The notes beneath the pieces were generated by a model, which made no database searches, was not told the DNA's origin, and saw only the letters and a program-made list of their open reading frames with translations. Positions 8,765-15,810 of a stretch of 32,199 nt of DNA are shown in pieces. Origin of the DNA: Bryobacteraceae bacterium (GTDB lineage: Bacteria > Acidobacteriota > Terriglobia > Bryobacterales > Bryobacteraceae); assembly GCA_030041985.1 (NCBI GenBank), contig JASIAM010000289.1, positions 1 through 32,199 on the forward strand, in the 5' to 3' direction. Position numbers and translations under genes: made by a program. The number at the start of each line of letters is the position of its first letter. Within the stretch, counting starts at the first letter, position 1.

Positions 8765-9181
8765 ATGGCGTGGAAACTGACGATCGCAATGGCTCTGGCG
8801 GCTGCACTGGCAGCCCAAACCGGAGAGACCTATAAAACACGGTTATCGGCGGTGGCCGCCGACGCGAGAACACGGCCCGCGCTGGCGGGCAGCGGTTCGG
8901 CCACGGCGACGCTTTCCGGTTCGAAACTGACGGTAAGCGGATCTTTCGAAGGGCTTCTCTCGCCAGCCACTACGGCCGAGGTGCATGCCGCCATCGCGGC
9001 CGGAGTGCGTGGCCCGGTGATTCACGATTTATCGATTCCCCAGGCTACCGCCGGAGCCATTTCCGGTTCGGTTGACTTGACGCCGGATCAGATTGAGAAA
9101 CTGCACAAGGGCGGGATATACGTTCAGATTCAAAGCGAGAAAGCCCCGGAGGGCGTACTCTGGGGTTGGTTTTTGCGTTAG
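8765..9181 (+). CDS. Secreted CHRD-domain protein
   Basis: This 138-residue protein has a signal peptide (about residues 1-18, LAAALAAQT) followed by a single CHRD (chordin-like) domain. Diagnostic parts are the [27 protein letters not shown] opening, AEVHAA and 'GPVIHDL' in the middle, and the closing '[18 protein letters not shown]'. The last is very close to the family consensus for single-domain bacterial members. CHRD domains are beta-rich, and their bacterial role is not established. Such small proteins are frequent in acidobacterial and cyanobacterial genomes, often next to exported redox enzymes. It is spaced 8 bp from the esterase and 17 bp from the PQQ dehydrogenase, so it sits within a likely three-gene unit. 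Confidence 0.88.
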   Translation: MAWKLTIAMALAAALAAQTGETYKTRLSAVAADARTRPALAGSGSATATLSGSKLTVSGSFEGLLSPATTAEVHAAIAAGVRGPVIHDLSIPQATAGAISGSVDLTPDQIEKLHKGGIYVQIQSEKAPEGVLWGWFLR

Positions 9182-9198
9182 GTGAGGAGGCGAAAAGC

Positions 9199-11391
9199 AT
9201 GTCAGCCGCAATAAAACATTCTGTCCTGGTCCTGGTTTGTGTCCTGCTGGGCGCCATGGTGATCATGGGGCAGCAGCCGGGCGGCGCAACGGCGCCCGGA
9301 CCGTATACCGCGCAGCAGGCAACCGCGGGACGCGCGGTTTACCAGTCTAGCTGTGCCGGGTGCCACGGAGCCGACCTGGGCGGTCAGGGCAATGCGTCCG
9401 CGCTTGCGGGCGGCCTCTTCATGGGGAGTTGGGGTGAGCGGACCACCAGCGACCTGGTGGGCTTCCTCGAAGGCGCCATGCCACCCAACAATCCCGGCAG
9501 CCTCGGGGAAGAGGCGTATCTGAACGTGGTGGCATTCCTTCTCGAATCTAATGGCGCACGCGCCGGCAATCAGCCTCTTACCGCGGCGTCCAAAACCACC
9601 ATTCGCTCCGTGGCTACCGGCCAAGTCCGGCTAGTCGCGCAGGCAGGCGGCGGGGGGCGGGGCCGCGGCGGCCGTGGCGGACGTGGCGGCGGGGGCCAGG
9701 AGCCTTTGGGCGGCCGCGCTGAGGCTCCCATTCCCGCCACGCCACGCGGGCTGACTGTGGCCGGCGAAGTCAAGAACTACACCAATGTGACCGATGCCAT
9801 GCTGCGTAGTCCCGATCCCGCGGATTGGCTGATGATCCGCCACGACTACCACGCCGACGATTACAGCCCCCTGATGCAGATCAATACCAGCAATGTGAAA
9901 GATCTGGAACTGCAATGGGTCTGGGCCATGAATGAGGGCACGAACCAGGCCGCTCCCGTGGTGCACAACGGCACCATGTTCATCAACAACCCGGGCAATA
10001 TCGTGCAGGCGCTCGACGCGCGCACCGGCGATCTGATCTGGGAAAATCGCATCGGCAAGAGCAATACCGGAAGCTCCATGCGCGGATTGGCGATCTATGA
10101 GGACAAGGTATTTGTCACTACCGGAGAAGCGCACATTTATGCGCTCGACGCGCGCACCGGAAAAAATCTCTGGGATACCGTGATCGGCGACCGCACCTAC
10201 GGCAACTACAGCACCTCGAGCGGCCCCATCGTCATCAAAGGCAAACTGGTGCAAGGTCTGGGAGGCGCCATGTGCTCCCAGTACCGCGAAGAAAAATGCT
10301 TCATCAGCGCCTACGACACCACGGACGGCAAACTCTTGTGGAAGTTTCACACCATTGCCAAAGAAGGCGAGCCGGGCGGCGATACCTGGGGCAAACTGCC
10401 GAGTCTGTTCCGCGCGGGCGGCGATACCTGGATCACCGGCAGTTACGATCCCGATCTTAACCTGACGTACTGGGGCGTCGCCCAGTCGAAGCCCTGGATG
10501 CGCGCCAGCCGCCAATCGGGCAACGGGGAGACTCTCTACGCCAATTCCACGGTCGCGCTGAACGCAGACACCGGGAAGCTTGCCTGGTATTACGATCACG
10601 CGCCCGGCGAATCGCTCGATCTTGACGAGGTGTTCGAACGCGTCCTGGTGGATGACAACGGCGGCAAATACGTTTTCAGCGCCGGAAAGGCCGGCGTGCT
10701 CTGGAAGCTCGATCGGAGAACCGGGAAGTATGTGGGCCACAAGGAAACGGTGTTTCAGAATATCTACGACTCCTACGATCCCCAAACGGGCATGCCGCAT
10801 TACCGCAACGACATCATTGAAAACCAGATTGGCCAGTGGTTACAGAGCTGTCCCACTTCCGAAGGCGGCCATAACTGGCACGCTATGAGTTATCATGCCG
10901 GCACCAACCAGATCATCATTCCGGTAGCCCAGAGCTGCCAGGAGATGAATGCCCAGAAGGTGGAGTTGGTGGAGGGTGGCGGCAGCGCGGGCGGCGCGCA
11001 GAGGCGGTTCTTTGCGATGCCCGGCACCAACGGCGACGTCGGCAAACTGGCGGCTTACGATGTGCGCACCTTGAAAGAGAACTGGAAACTCGAGCAGCGG
11101 GCGCCATTTATGACCGCGGTACTTTCGACCGCCGGAGGCTTGGCCTTCGTAGGCGACATGAACCGGATTTTCCGCGCCGTGGACGTGCGGTCTGGTAAAG
11201 TACTTTGGCAAGCAAGGCTGGGGACTTCGGTGCAGGGCTTCCCGCTGAGTTTCAGCGTGGGCGGCAAACAGTACATCGCTGTCAGCACCGGACTGGGCGG
11301 CGGCAGCCCCCGCATGGTGCCCAGCGTGCTGGACCCGGATGTACATTACCCTGCCTACGGGAATGCGCTCTATGTGTTCGCGCTGAAGTAA
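9199..11391 (+). CDS. Cytochrome c-PQQ quinoprotein dehydrogenase (alcohol dehydrogenase type)
   Basis: This 730-residue periplasmic enzyme oxidises an alcohol, aldose or similar substrate and passes electrons to its own heme. The start is the ATG at 9199 with GAGGAGG 8 bp upstream; a GTG 33 bp earlier lies before that site. The order is signal peptide (1-26), cytochrome c domain with CAGCH at 52-56 and a likely Met ligand in GAMPPNN, then a Gly/Arg-rich linker at about 151-167, then an eight-bladed PQQ propeller from about 200. Propeller blades show the W-motif pattern, such as [16 protein letters not shown] and [16 protein letters not shown]. The [19 protein letters not shown] motif matches the methanol/ethanol dehydrogenase active-site region with its catalytic Asp. 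The classic vicinal Cys-Cys is not present. In quinohemoprotein ethanol dehydrogenases the heme domain is C-terminal, so this order is swapped. Confidence 0.92.
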   Translation: MSAAIKHSVLVLVCVLLGAMVIMGQQPGGATAPGPYTAQQATAGRAVYQSSCAGCHGADLGGQGNASALAGGLFMGSWGERTTSDLVGFLEGAMPPNNPGSLGEEAYLNVVAFLLESNGARAGNQPLTAASKTTIRSVATGQVRLVAQAGGGGRGRGGRGGRGGGGQEPLGGRAEAPIPATPRGLTVAGEVKNYTNVTDAMLRSPDPADWLMIRHDYHADDYSPLMQINTSNVKDLELQWVWAMNEGTNQAAPVVHNGTMFINNPGNIVQALDARTGDLIWENRIGKSNTGSSMRGLAIYEDKVFVTTGEAHIYALDARTGKNLWDTVIGDRTYGNYSTSSGPIVIKGKLVQGLGGAMCSQYREEKCFISAYDTTDGKLLWKFHTIAKEGEPGGDTWGKLPSLFRAGGDTWITGSYDPDLNLTYWGVAQSKPWMRASRQSGNGETLYANSTVALNADTGKLAWYYDHAPGESLDLDEVFERVLVDDNGGKYVFSAGKAGVLWKLDRRTGKYVGHKETVFQNIYDSYDPQTGMPHYRNDIIENQIGQWLQSCPTSEGGHNWHAMSYHAGTNQIIIPVAQSCQEMNAQKVELVEGGGSAGGAQRRFFAMPGTNGDVGKLAAYDVRTLKENWKLEQRAPFMTAVLSTAGGLAFVGDMNRIFRAVDVRSGKVLWQARLGTSVQGFPLSFSVGGKQYIAVSTGLGGGSPRMVPSVLDPDVHYPAYGNALYVFALK

Positions 11392-11404
11392 TCGATCGGG
11401 CGGG

Positions 11405-11433
11405 TTGCAGCCATGAACAGCGGTTGCTAGAGT
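11405..11433 (+). promoter_or_regulatory. Possible tRNA-Arg promoter
   Basis: TTGCAG at 11405-11410 and TAGAGT at 11428-11433 are separated by exactly 17 bp. Initiation would fall about 17 bp before the mature tRNA 5' end at 11457. Each box matches its consensus only partly (3/6 and 4/6), so the call rests mainly on spacing and position. Confidence 0.35.
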
Positions 11434-11456
11434 GAAAAGAAGACATCTACGCACAA

Positions 11457-11533
11457 GCGCCCGTAGCTCAGTTGGATAGAGCGTCTGGCTACGAACCAGA
11501 AGGTCGGGTGTTCGAGTCACCCCGGGCGCACCA
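11457..11533 (+). tRNA. tRNA-Arg (anticodon ACG)
   Basis: A complete 77-nt cloverleaf can be drawn. The acceptor stem pairs GCGCCCG (11457-11463) with CGGGCGC (11523-11529), followed by A and an encoded CCA. The D-arm contains AGCTCAGTTGGATAGAGC. The anticodon stem TCTGG/CCAGA closes the loop CTACGAA, giving anticodon ACG, read as ICG after deamination, for Arg CGN codons. The T-stem GGGTG/CACCC closes the loop TTCGAGT. The last 19 nt, from the T-stem to CCA, are repeated 737 bp downstream, which marks this gene as an integration target. Confidence 0.97.
11515..11533 (+). repeat. Left att-like repeat (tRNA-Arg 3' end)
   Basis: The 19 bases agtcacCccgggcgcacca, which end the tRNA-Arg gene at its CCA, occur again at 12252-12270 with one mismatch. 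The 3' end of a tRNA gene is a classic integrase attachment core, and the copy inside the intact tRNA corresponds to the restored half-site. Confidence 0.7.
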
Positions 11534-11639
11534 TTCAAGCAAAAGCGAATCAGTATACAGGCGGCATCGTTAGGCTCTCCCGGTCCCGTTCCGTTGGCGT
11601 TTCCGCATGCTCTGTCTCTGGGCCACTCCTTTCAAGAGA

Positions 11640-11946
11640 ATACCGATTTCGAGGGGCTTCCAGTGCTTCGGGCAGCTTCTCGACCGTTGATTCTCGGTCC
11701 GGTACCAAATCAGTTCGAAACATCGTGGCCGTGCTTGCTTCAAGGGCGATGGTCTCAAGGTGTCGACTTCTTGAATCGAATACGACCCTGGGCAAGGAGT
11801 CGCAGGCAACGTTTTTGAAAAGCCAATTGCCCGCGCGATGGTGAGCGCGGATTAACCGGTCATCGACAGTGACCTGGTAAAGAAGGTTCTCGCCACGCGC
11901 GCCCCGAAACGGCGGCTGCCGATTGGCATTTCCCTACCGCAAGATC
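11640..11946 (-). pseudogene. Frameshifted relic of a DUF5615 PIN-like toxin gene
   Basis: No single frame is open here, but successive minus-strand frames resemble pieces of a DUF5615 PIN-like protein in the right order. Near 11900-11855 one frame reads RFGARVARTFF, like the N-terminal helix. Near 11865-11830 another reads DDRLIRAHHRAG, like the 'DDxxIWxxAR' segment. Near 11765-11690 a third reads DTLRPSPLKQARPR followed by ELIWYRTENQ, close to the family's 'PPKxIWxRxGNxST'. The expected continuation, STVEKLPEALEAPRNR, lies in the next frame, and the shift falls exactly at the NQ/ST junction. The total length of about 100 codons fits the family, and DUF5615 genes usually follow DUF433 genes as here. 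The fit is by eye; each fragment alone is weak, but their order and the gene context support the call. Confidence 0.45.
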
Positions 11947-11952
11947 AACAGG

Positions 11953-12237
11953 CTACGCTTGGCGTCCTCTTCGAACCGCGATCCTTTCCGGGATGCTCGC
12001 GAAGAATTCGTATACCGCCTGGAAGTCTTCTTTCTCCAGGTAGGGGAAATCCTTCAAAATCTCATCCTCCGTCATCCCGGAGGCTAGGTACGATGCAAGG
12101 TCATAAACCGTGAAGCGCAGGCCCCGAATGCAGGGCTTGCCTCCCATCTTGCCCGGTTGGACCGTGATGCGGGGATTTAGGCCTGCCATTTCGTAATCAT
12201 AATGCCTCCGGTGGAGCCGCTCGATCTCCAGTAACAT
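11953..12237 (-). CDS. DUF433 family antitoxin-like protein
   Basis: This protein has 94 residues from the ATG at 12237, or 78 from the in-frame ATG at 12189. The shorter form begins MAGLNPRITVQPGKMGGKP and fits the usual DUF433 length better; neither start has a good ribosome site. The core PGKMGGKPCIRGLRFTVYDLASYLASGM, followed by 'EDEILKDFPYLEKEDFQAVYEF', is the DUF433 signature, a small winged-helix-like DNA-binding domain. Family members are normally the antitoxin half of a pair with a DUF5615 PIN-like toxin encoded just downstream. Here the downstream region holds only a frameshifted relic, so this gene may be an orphan antitoxin that still represses its own promoter. It starts 15 bp inside the displaced tRNA fragment and lies within the tRNA-Arg islet. 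Confidence 0.85.
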   Translation of the reverse strand: MLLEIERLHRRHYDYEMAGLNPRITVQPGKMGGKPCIRGLRFTVYDLASYLASGMTEDEILKDFPYLEKEDFQAVYEFFASIPERIAVRRGRQA

Positions 12238-12251
12238 CGCGAGATAGGAAA

Positions 12252-12270
12252 AGTCACTCCGGGCGCACCA
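12252..12270 (+). repeat. Right att-like repeat (displaced tRNA-Arg 3' fragment)
   Basis: The bases agtcacTccgggcgcacca repeat the last 19 nt of tRNA-Arg (11515-11533) with one C-to-T change, in the same orientation. No tRNA body precedes it: the flanking bases do not match beyond the repeat on the left. The fragment includes the CCA, so it is best read as the original tRNA end displaced by integration. Confidence 0.7.
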
Positions 12271-12325
12271 CTCTGCAGGCTGTTTCCCACAATGCCCTGA
12301 CGATCTCGGGTTGGTGTAATTCGTG

Positions 12326-12331
12326 TATACT
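12326..12331 (+). promoter_or_regulatory. Possible -10 element of the carboxylesterase gene
   Basis: TATACT preceded by GTG lies 19 bp before the ATG at 12351. Initiation a few bases downstream would give a very short leader. No good -35 is seen at 16-18 bp. Just upstream is the right edge of the tRNA islet, so the promoter region may have been joined to the islet by the insertion. Confidence 0.3.
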
Positions 12332-12350
12332 TTGGCGCGGGGGCTTGTTC

Positions 12351-13871
12351 ATGAACCGTGTAACGCTGCTGGCAACTGCCGTATTGACTTTGGGTAACGC
12401 TTTCGCCGCTATCAACGATCCGGTGCGTTTGGATACGGGTTTGGTATCCGGCTCGGCTGCTTCCGGTTCGGATGTGCGGGCGTTCAAGGGAATCCCGTTC
12501 GCAGCGCCGCCGGTTGGCGATCTGCGGTGGCGCGCGCCGAGACCCGCCGCACACTGGGACGGTGTACTGAAGGCTGATGAGTTCTCTCCGGTGTGCATGC
12601 AGGATACCGGGAGCCGCGACAGCCAGAAAATGAGCGAGGATTGCTTGTACCTCAACGTTTGGACCGGCGCGCGGTCGGCGCGGGAGAAGCTTCCCGTCAT
12701 GGTGTGGATTTACGGCGGCGGCTACTACCGTGGCTCGGGCTCGCTGCCTATGTATGACGGTGAGGCGCTGGCGAGAAAGGGCGCGGTGGTGGTCACGTTC
12801 AATTACCGGTTAGGTCCTTTCGGTTTCTTTTCCTATCCGGAATTGACTAAGGAATCCGATCGCCGCGGCGCGGCCAATTTCGGCGTGATGGACGCTCTCG
12901 CTGCTTTGCAATGGGTCCAAAGAAATATCGCCGCATTCGGTGGCGATGCGAAGCGTGTCACGATCTTCGGCGAATCGGCGGGCGCCGGCATGGTGGCCAA
13001 CTTGATGACCGTGCCGCAGGCCAAAGGTTTGTTCCAGCGCGCCATCGGTGAGAGCAGCGCCTGGGCCACGACCAGGGTCGAGCGGTTGAACACGCTGGCG
13101 GAAGCCGAGGAGGCGGGGACGAAATTCGCCGCTAGCCTCGGCGCACACTCGCTGGCGGAGTTACGCGCCAAGCCAGCCGAGGCGCTTCGTACCGACGGAC
13201 GCGGCACTGCGCCGGTGGTGGATGGATGGCTCATACCGGAAGATCCGGGCAAGGCCTTCGCCGAGGGAAAGCAAATTCCAGTGCCGGTCCTGGTAGGTTC
13301 AAACCGCGACGAGTCTTTCGGCGGCAATTCGCGCGGCGCTGACCAGTTCGGCGAACGCGCGCGGAACCGGTTCGGCGATTTGGCTGACGCGTTCCTGCGG
13401 CTGTATCCATCCTCCTCCGACGATTCGGCCTTCGCTGCCGGCCGTGATGAGATGGCCTTCGTGATGCGTAATTGGGCGCGGCTGGCGTCCGGTTCGGGTA
13501 AGGCCAAATCGTACGTCTACTATTTCACGCAGCAGCCTCCGCCTGCGCCCAACGCCCGCGGACCTTTGGCCGTTGGGTCGCATGGCAGTGCGATCCACAC
13601 CGCCGAGATTCTATACGTGTTCAATCATTTGAACGGCGGGCGCGCATGGATCGACGCCGACCGCCAGGTGGCCGACACGATGTCTTCCTATTGGGTGAAC
13701 TTTGCCGCGAACGGGGACCCCAACGGCAAAGGGCTTGCGAAATGGGCTGCCTACGATGGCAAGACCCGCAATGTCATGGTGTTCGGAAATAAACCCGAAG
13801 AGGGACAGGCTCCCACCGACGCCCGGCTGGCGTTCTTTCAGTCGTATTTCGAAAGCCTGAACGCGAAATAA
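12351..13871 (+). CDS. Secreted type B carboxylesterase
   Basis: This is a 506-residue serine hydrolase of the cholinesterase/type B carboxylesterase family. The signal peptide (MNRVTLLATAVLTLGNAFAA) predicts export. Family marks in order are 'FKGIPFAAPPVGDLRWRAP' near 45-62; 'SEDCLYLNVW' near 95; the oxyanion-hole region 'VMVWIYGGGYYRGSGS' near 117; the nucleophile FGESAG with Ser at 209; E321 in NRDES as the acid; and H416 in AIHTAEILYVF as the base. The triad is complete, so it should be active on carboxylic esters. The ATG at 12351 is preferred over a TTG at 12345. The ThDP enzyme gene begins 25 bp after its stop on the same strand, so they may be co-transcribed; the two activities have no obvious link. 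Confidence 0.93.
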   Translation: MNRVTLLATAVLTLGNAFAAINDPVRLDTGLVSGSAASGSDVRAFKGIPFAAPPVGDLRWRAPRPAAHWDGVLKADEFSPVCMQDTGSRDSQKMSEDCLYLNVWTGARSAREKLPVMVWIYGGGYYRGSGSLPMYDGEALARKGAVVVTFNYRLGPFGFFSYPELTKESDRRGAANFGVMDALAALQWVQRNIAAFGGDAKRVTIFGESAGAGMVANLMTVPQAKGLFQRAIGESSAWATTRVERLNTLAEAEEAGTKFAASLGAHSLAELRAKPAEALRTDGRGTAPVVDGWLIPEDPGKAFAEGKQIPVPVLVGSNRDESFGGNSRGADQFGERARNRFGDLADAFLRLYPSSSDDSAFAAGRDEMAFVMRNWARLASGSGKAKSYVYYFTQQPPPAPNARGPLAVGSHGSAIHTAEILYVFNHLNGGRAWIDADRQVADTMSSYWVNFAANGDPNGKGLAKWAAYDGKTRNVMVFGNKPEEGQAPTDARLAFFQSYFESLNAK

Positions 13872-13896
13872 GTCTAGATATTTGAGGCGATCCACT

Positions 13897-15792
13897 ATGG
13901 CCAAAGCGAAAAAAACGGCATTCGGAAGAAGAGGCTTTCTCAAAGGAGCGGCTGCCGGAGCGGCATCGCTTGCGGCGCACCCCACCAGCGCGCAGCAAGC
14001 GGAAACTCCGCGCGGCGCGCGCAATGGGACCGCCCGTCCGAATGCGGCCACACTCGCAGCCGATACCGGGGCGCGCCCGCCACAACCGGCCGGCCGCGTG
14101 ATCGAACGTCCCGGGTCGGATTTCATGGTGGATGTGCTCAAGACACTGAATCTGGAATATCTCGGCTCCAACCCAGGTTCTACATTCGAATCGCTGCACG
14201 AATCGATCATCAACTACGGCCAGAACCGCATGCCGGAGTTCCTGACCTGCTGCCACGAAGAATCCGCCGTCGGGATGGCACAGGGTTACGCCAAGATCGA
14301 AGGCCGGCCGATGATGGCGCTCATTCACGGCACTGTCGGGTTGCAACACGCGGCGATGGCCATCTACAACGCCTTCGCCGACCGTGTGCCGGCGTACCTC
14401 GTAGTGGGGAACCATGCGGATTCGGCGGTGCGGAGCGGGATTGAGTCCTACCACAGCGCGCAGGATATTGCGGCGTTGGTGCGCGACTTTACGAAGTGGG
14501 ACGACGAGCCGGTATCGCTCGAAGGCTTCGCGGACTCAGTGGTCCGCGCCTACCAGTTCGCCACTACTCCACCGATGGGCCCCGTGCTGCTGGTGGCCAA
14601 CCATGAGTTGCAGTCGAACCCGGCGCCCCCGCGCGAGCCGCGCATCCCCAAGTTGACTATGGCGGCGCCGCCTCAGGGAGATGCCGCGGCAGTGGACGAA
14701 GCAGCGCGCCTGCTGGTGGAAGCGGAGCGTCCGGCGATTGTATGCGAACGCGGCGTGCGCACGGAAGATGGTGTGAAACTGCTGGCCGGCTTGGCCGACG
14801 CGCTCCATGCGCCGGTGAACTGTACCGACCGGAATTGCATTCCGACACACCATCCGCTCGCTGGAAACGGAGGCCCGGGCTATCAGCCTGATGTGATTCT
14901 GGCTCTCGAAGTCACCGATCTATCCCGGGTGGCGCGGCAGGCGCGAGCCCGCGGCGGCAAAACGATCAGCATCTCTTCGATCGATCTCTTCCACAAGAGC
15001 AACATTCAGGATTTTGGCCGGTACGCGGATGTTGATCTGGAGATTGCCGCTGACGCCGAGACCACGCTGCCGGCGTTGCTCGAAGCTATCCGCCGCCGGA
15101 CTACTGCCGATCGCAAGCGGGCAATGGAAGACCGCGGTAAGAAAATCGCGGCGGCGCACAGAGAAGCGCACAACCGGCTGGTGGATGAGGCTGCTTACGG
15201 CTGGGACGCCAGCCCGGTTGCCCTAAGCCGCCTGTGCGCGGAGTTATGGCCGCTCATCAAGAATGAAGACTGGTCGCTGGTCTCGTGGCAGGGATTTATC
15301 AGTAGTTGGCCGAATCGCTTGTGGACTTTCGACAAACTGTACCAGTACATCGGTTCGCACGGGGGCGGCGGCATGGGAGGAGGCCTTCCGGCGGCGGTGG
15401 GCGCCGCGCTGGCGAACAAGAAGCATGGCCGCCTCTCCATTAATATCCAGGGCGATGGCGACCTGAACTACGCGCCAGGAGTGCTGTGGACCGCCGCGCA
15501 TCACCGGATTCCGATGCTGACAATCATGCACAATAACCGTGGCTATCACGCCGAGCTGATGTTCGTCGAGCAGCAATGCAGTCTGCACGACCGTGGTCAG
15601 GACAATGCCCACATCGGCACCAAATTGTGGGATCCGAATATTGACTACGTGAAAATTGCCGAAGGCTACGGTCTGCATGCCGAAGGTCCGATCACCGACC
15701 CGAAAGACCTGGCGGGCGCATTCCGCCGTGGTATCGAGCGTGTGAAGGCCGGCGAACCGGCGCTGATCGACGTGATTACGCAGCCGCGGTGA
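13897..15792 (+). CDS. Tat-exported thiamine-diphosphate-dependent enzyme (acetolactate synthase-like)
   Basis: The 631-residue protein starts at the ATG at 13897, with GAGG 9 bp upstream. The N-terminus is lysine-rich and then carries a twin-arginine signal (FGRRGFLKGAAAGAASLAAHP, Ala-rich, SAQQ). A 60-residue Pro/Arg-rich spacer precedes the enzyme body. The PYR domain holds the ThDP-activating Glu at 121 in CHEESAVGMAQGYAK and 'LIHGTVGLQHAAMAIYNAF'. The middle domain lies around 250-360. The PP domain holds the ThDP/Mg motif GDGD from 519 to the NN at 546-547. This is the acetolactate synthase / benzoylformate decarboxylase superfamily, decarboxylating or carboligating 2-keto acids. Such enzymes are usually cytoplasmic, and Tat export would carry the protein folded with cofactor bound. 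The substrate is not evident, and an active acetolactate synthase for amino-acid synthesis is unlikely. Confidence 0.88.
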   Translation: MAKAKKTAFGRRGFLKGAAAGAASLAAHPTSAQQAETPRGARNGTARPNAATLAADTGARPPQPAGRVIERPGSDFMVDVLKTLNLEYLGSNPGSTFESLHESIINYGQNRMPEFLTCCHEESAVGMAQGYAKIEGRPMMALIHGTVGLQHAAMAIYNAFADRVPAYLVVGNHADSAVRSGIESYHSAQDIAALVRDFTKWDDEPVSLEGFADSVVRAYQFATTPPMGPVLLVANHELQSNPAPPREPRIPKLTMAAPPQGDAAAVDEAARLLVEAERPAIVCERGVRTEDGVKLLAGLADALHAPVNCTDRNCIPTHHPLAGNGGPGYQPDVILALEVTDLSRVARQARARGGKTISISSIDLFHKSNIQDFGRYADVDLEIAADAETTLPALLEAIRRRTTADRKRAMEDRGKKIAAAHREAHNRLVDEAAYGWDASPVALSRLCAELWPLIKNEDWSLVSWQGFISSWPNRLWTFDKLYQYIGSHGGGGMGGGLPAAVGAALANKKHGRLSINIQGDGDLNYAPGVLWTAAHHRIPMLTIMHNNRGYHAELMFVEQQCSLHDRGQDNAHIGTKLWDPNIDYVKIAEGYGLHAEGPITDPKDLAGAFRRGIERVKAGEPALIDVITQPR

Positions 15793-15810
15793 AGACGTTT
15801 TGCACGCGCG

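Larger units (their letters stand above)
11534..12251. mobile_element. Remnant integrated islet at tRNA-Arg (degraded toxin-antitoxin cargo)
   Basis: This segment of about 720 bp lies between the tRNA-Arg gene and a displaced second copy of its 3' end, the footprint left when an element recombines into a tRNA. It contains no integrase. The recognisable content is a DUF433 antitoxin-like gene and, downstream of it on the same strand, fragments of its usual DUF5615 partner in several frames. The islet is probably what remains after deletion of a larger element, or a minimal cassette moved in trans. Bases 11534-11640 hold nothing I can recognise. Confidence 0.55.

Noticed and set aside
9631-10800. 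Minus-strand frame of 389 codons opposite the PQQ dehydrogenase
   Set aside because: It is antisense to a clearly recognised enzyme; its composition is typical of the reverse of GC-rich coding sequence, with no family motif.
11550-11818. Small genes on either strand just after tRNA-Arg
   Set aside because: None has a ribosome site or single-frame homology; the minus-strand pieces fit better as a shifted toxin relic.
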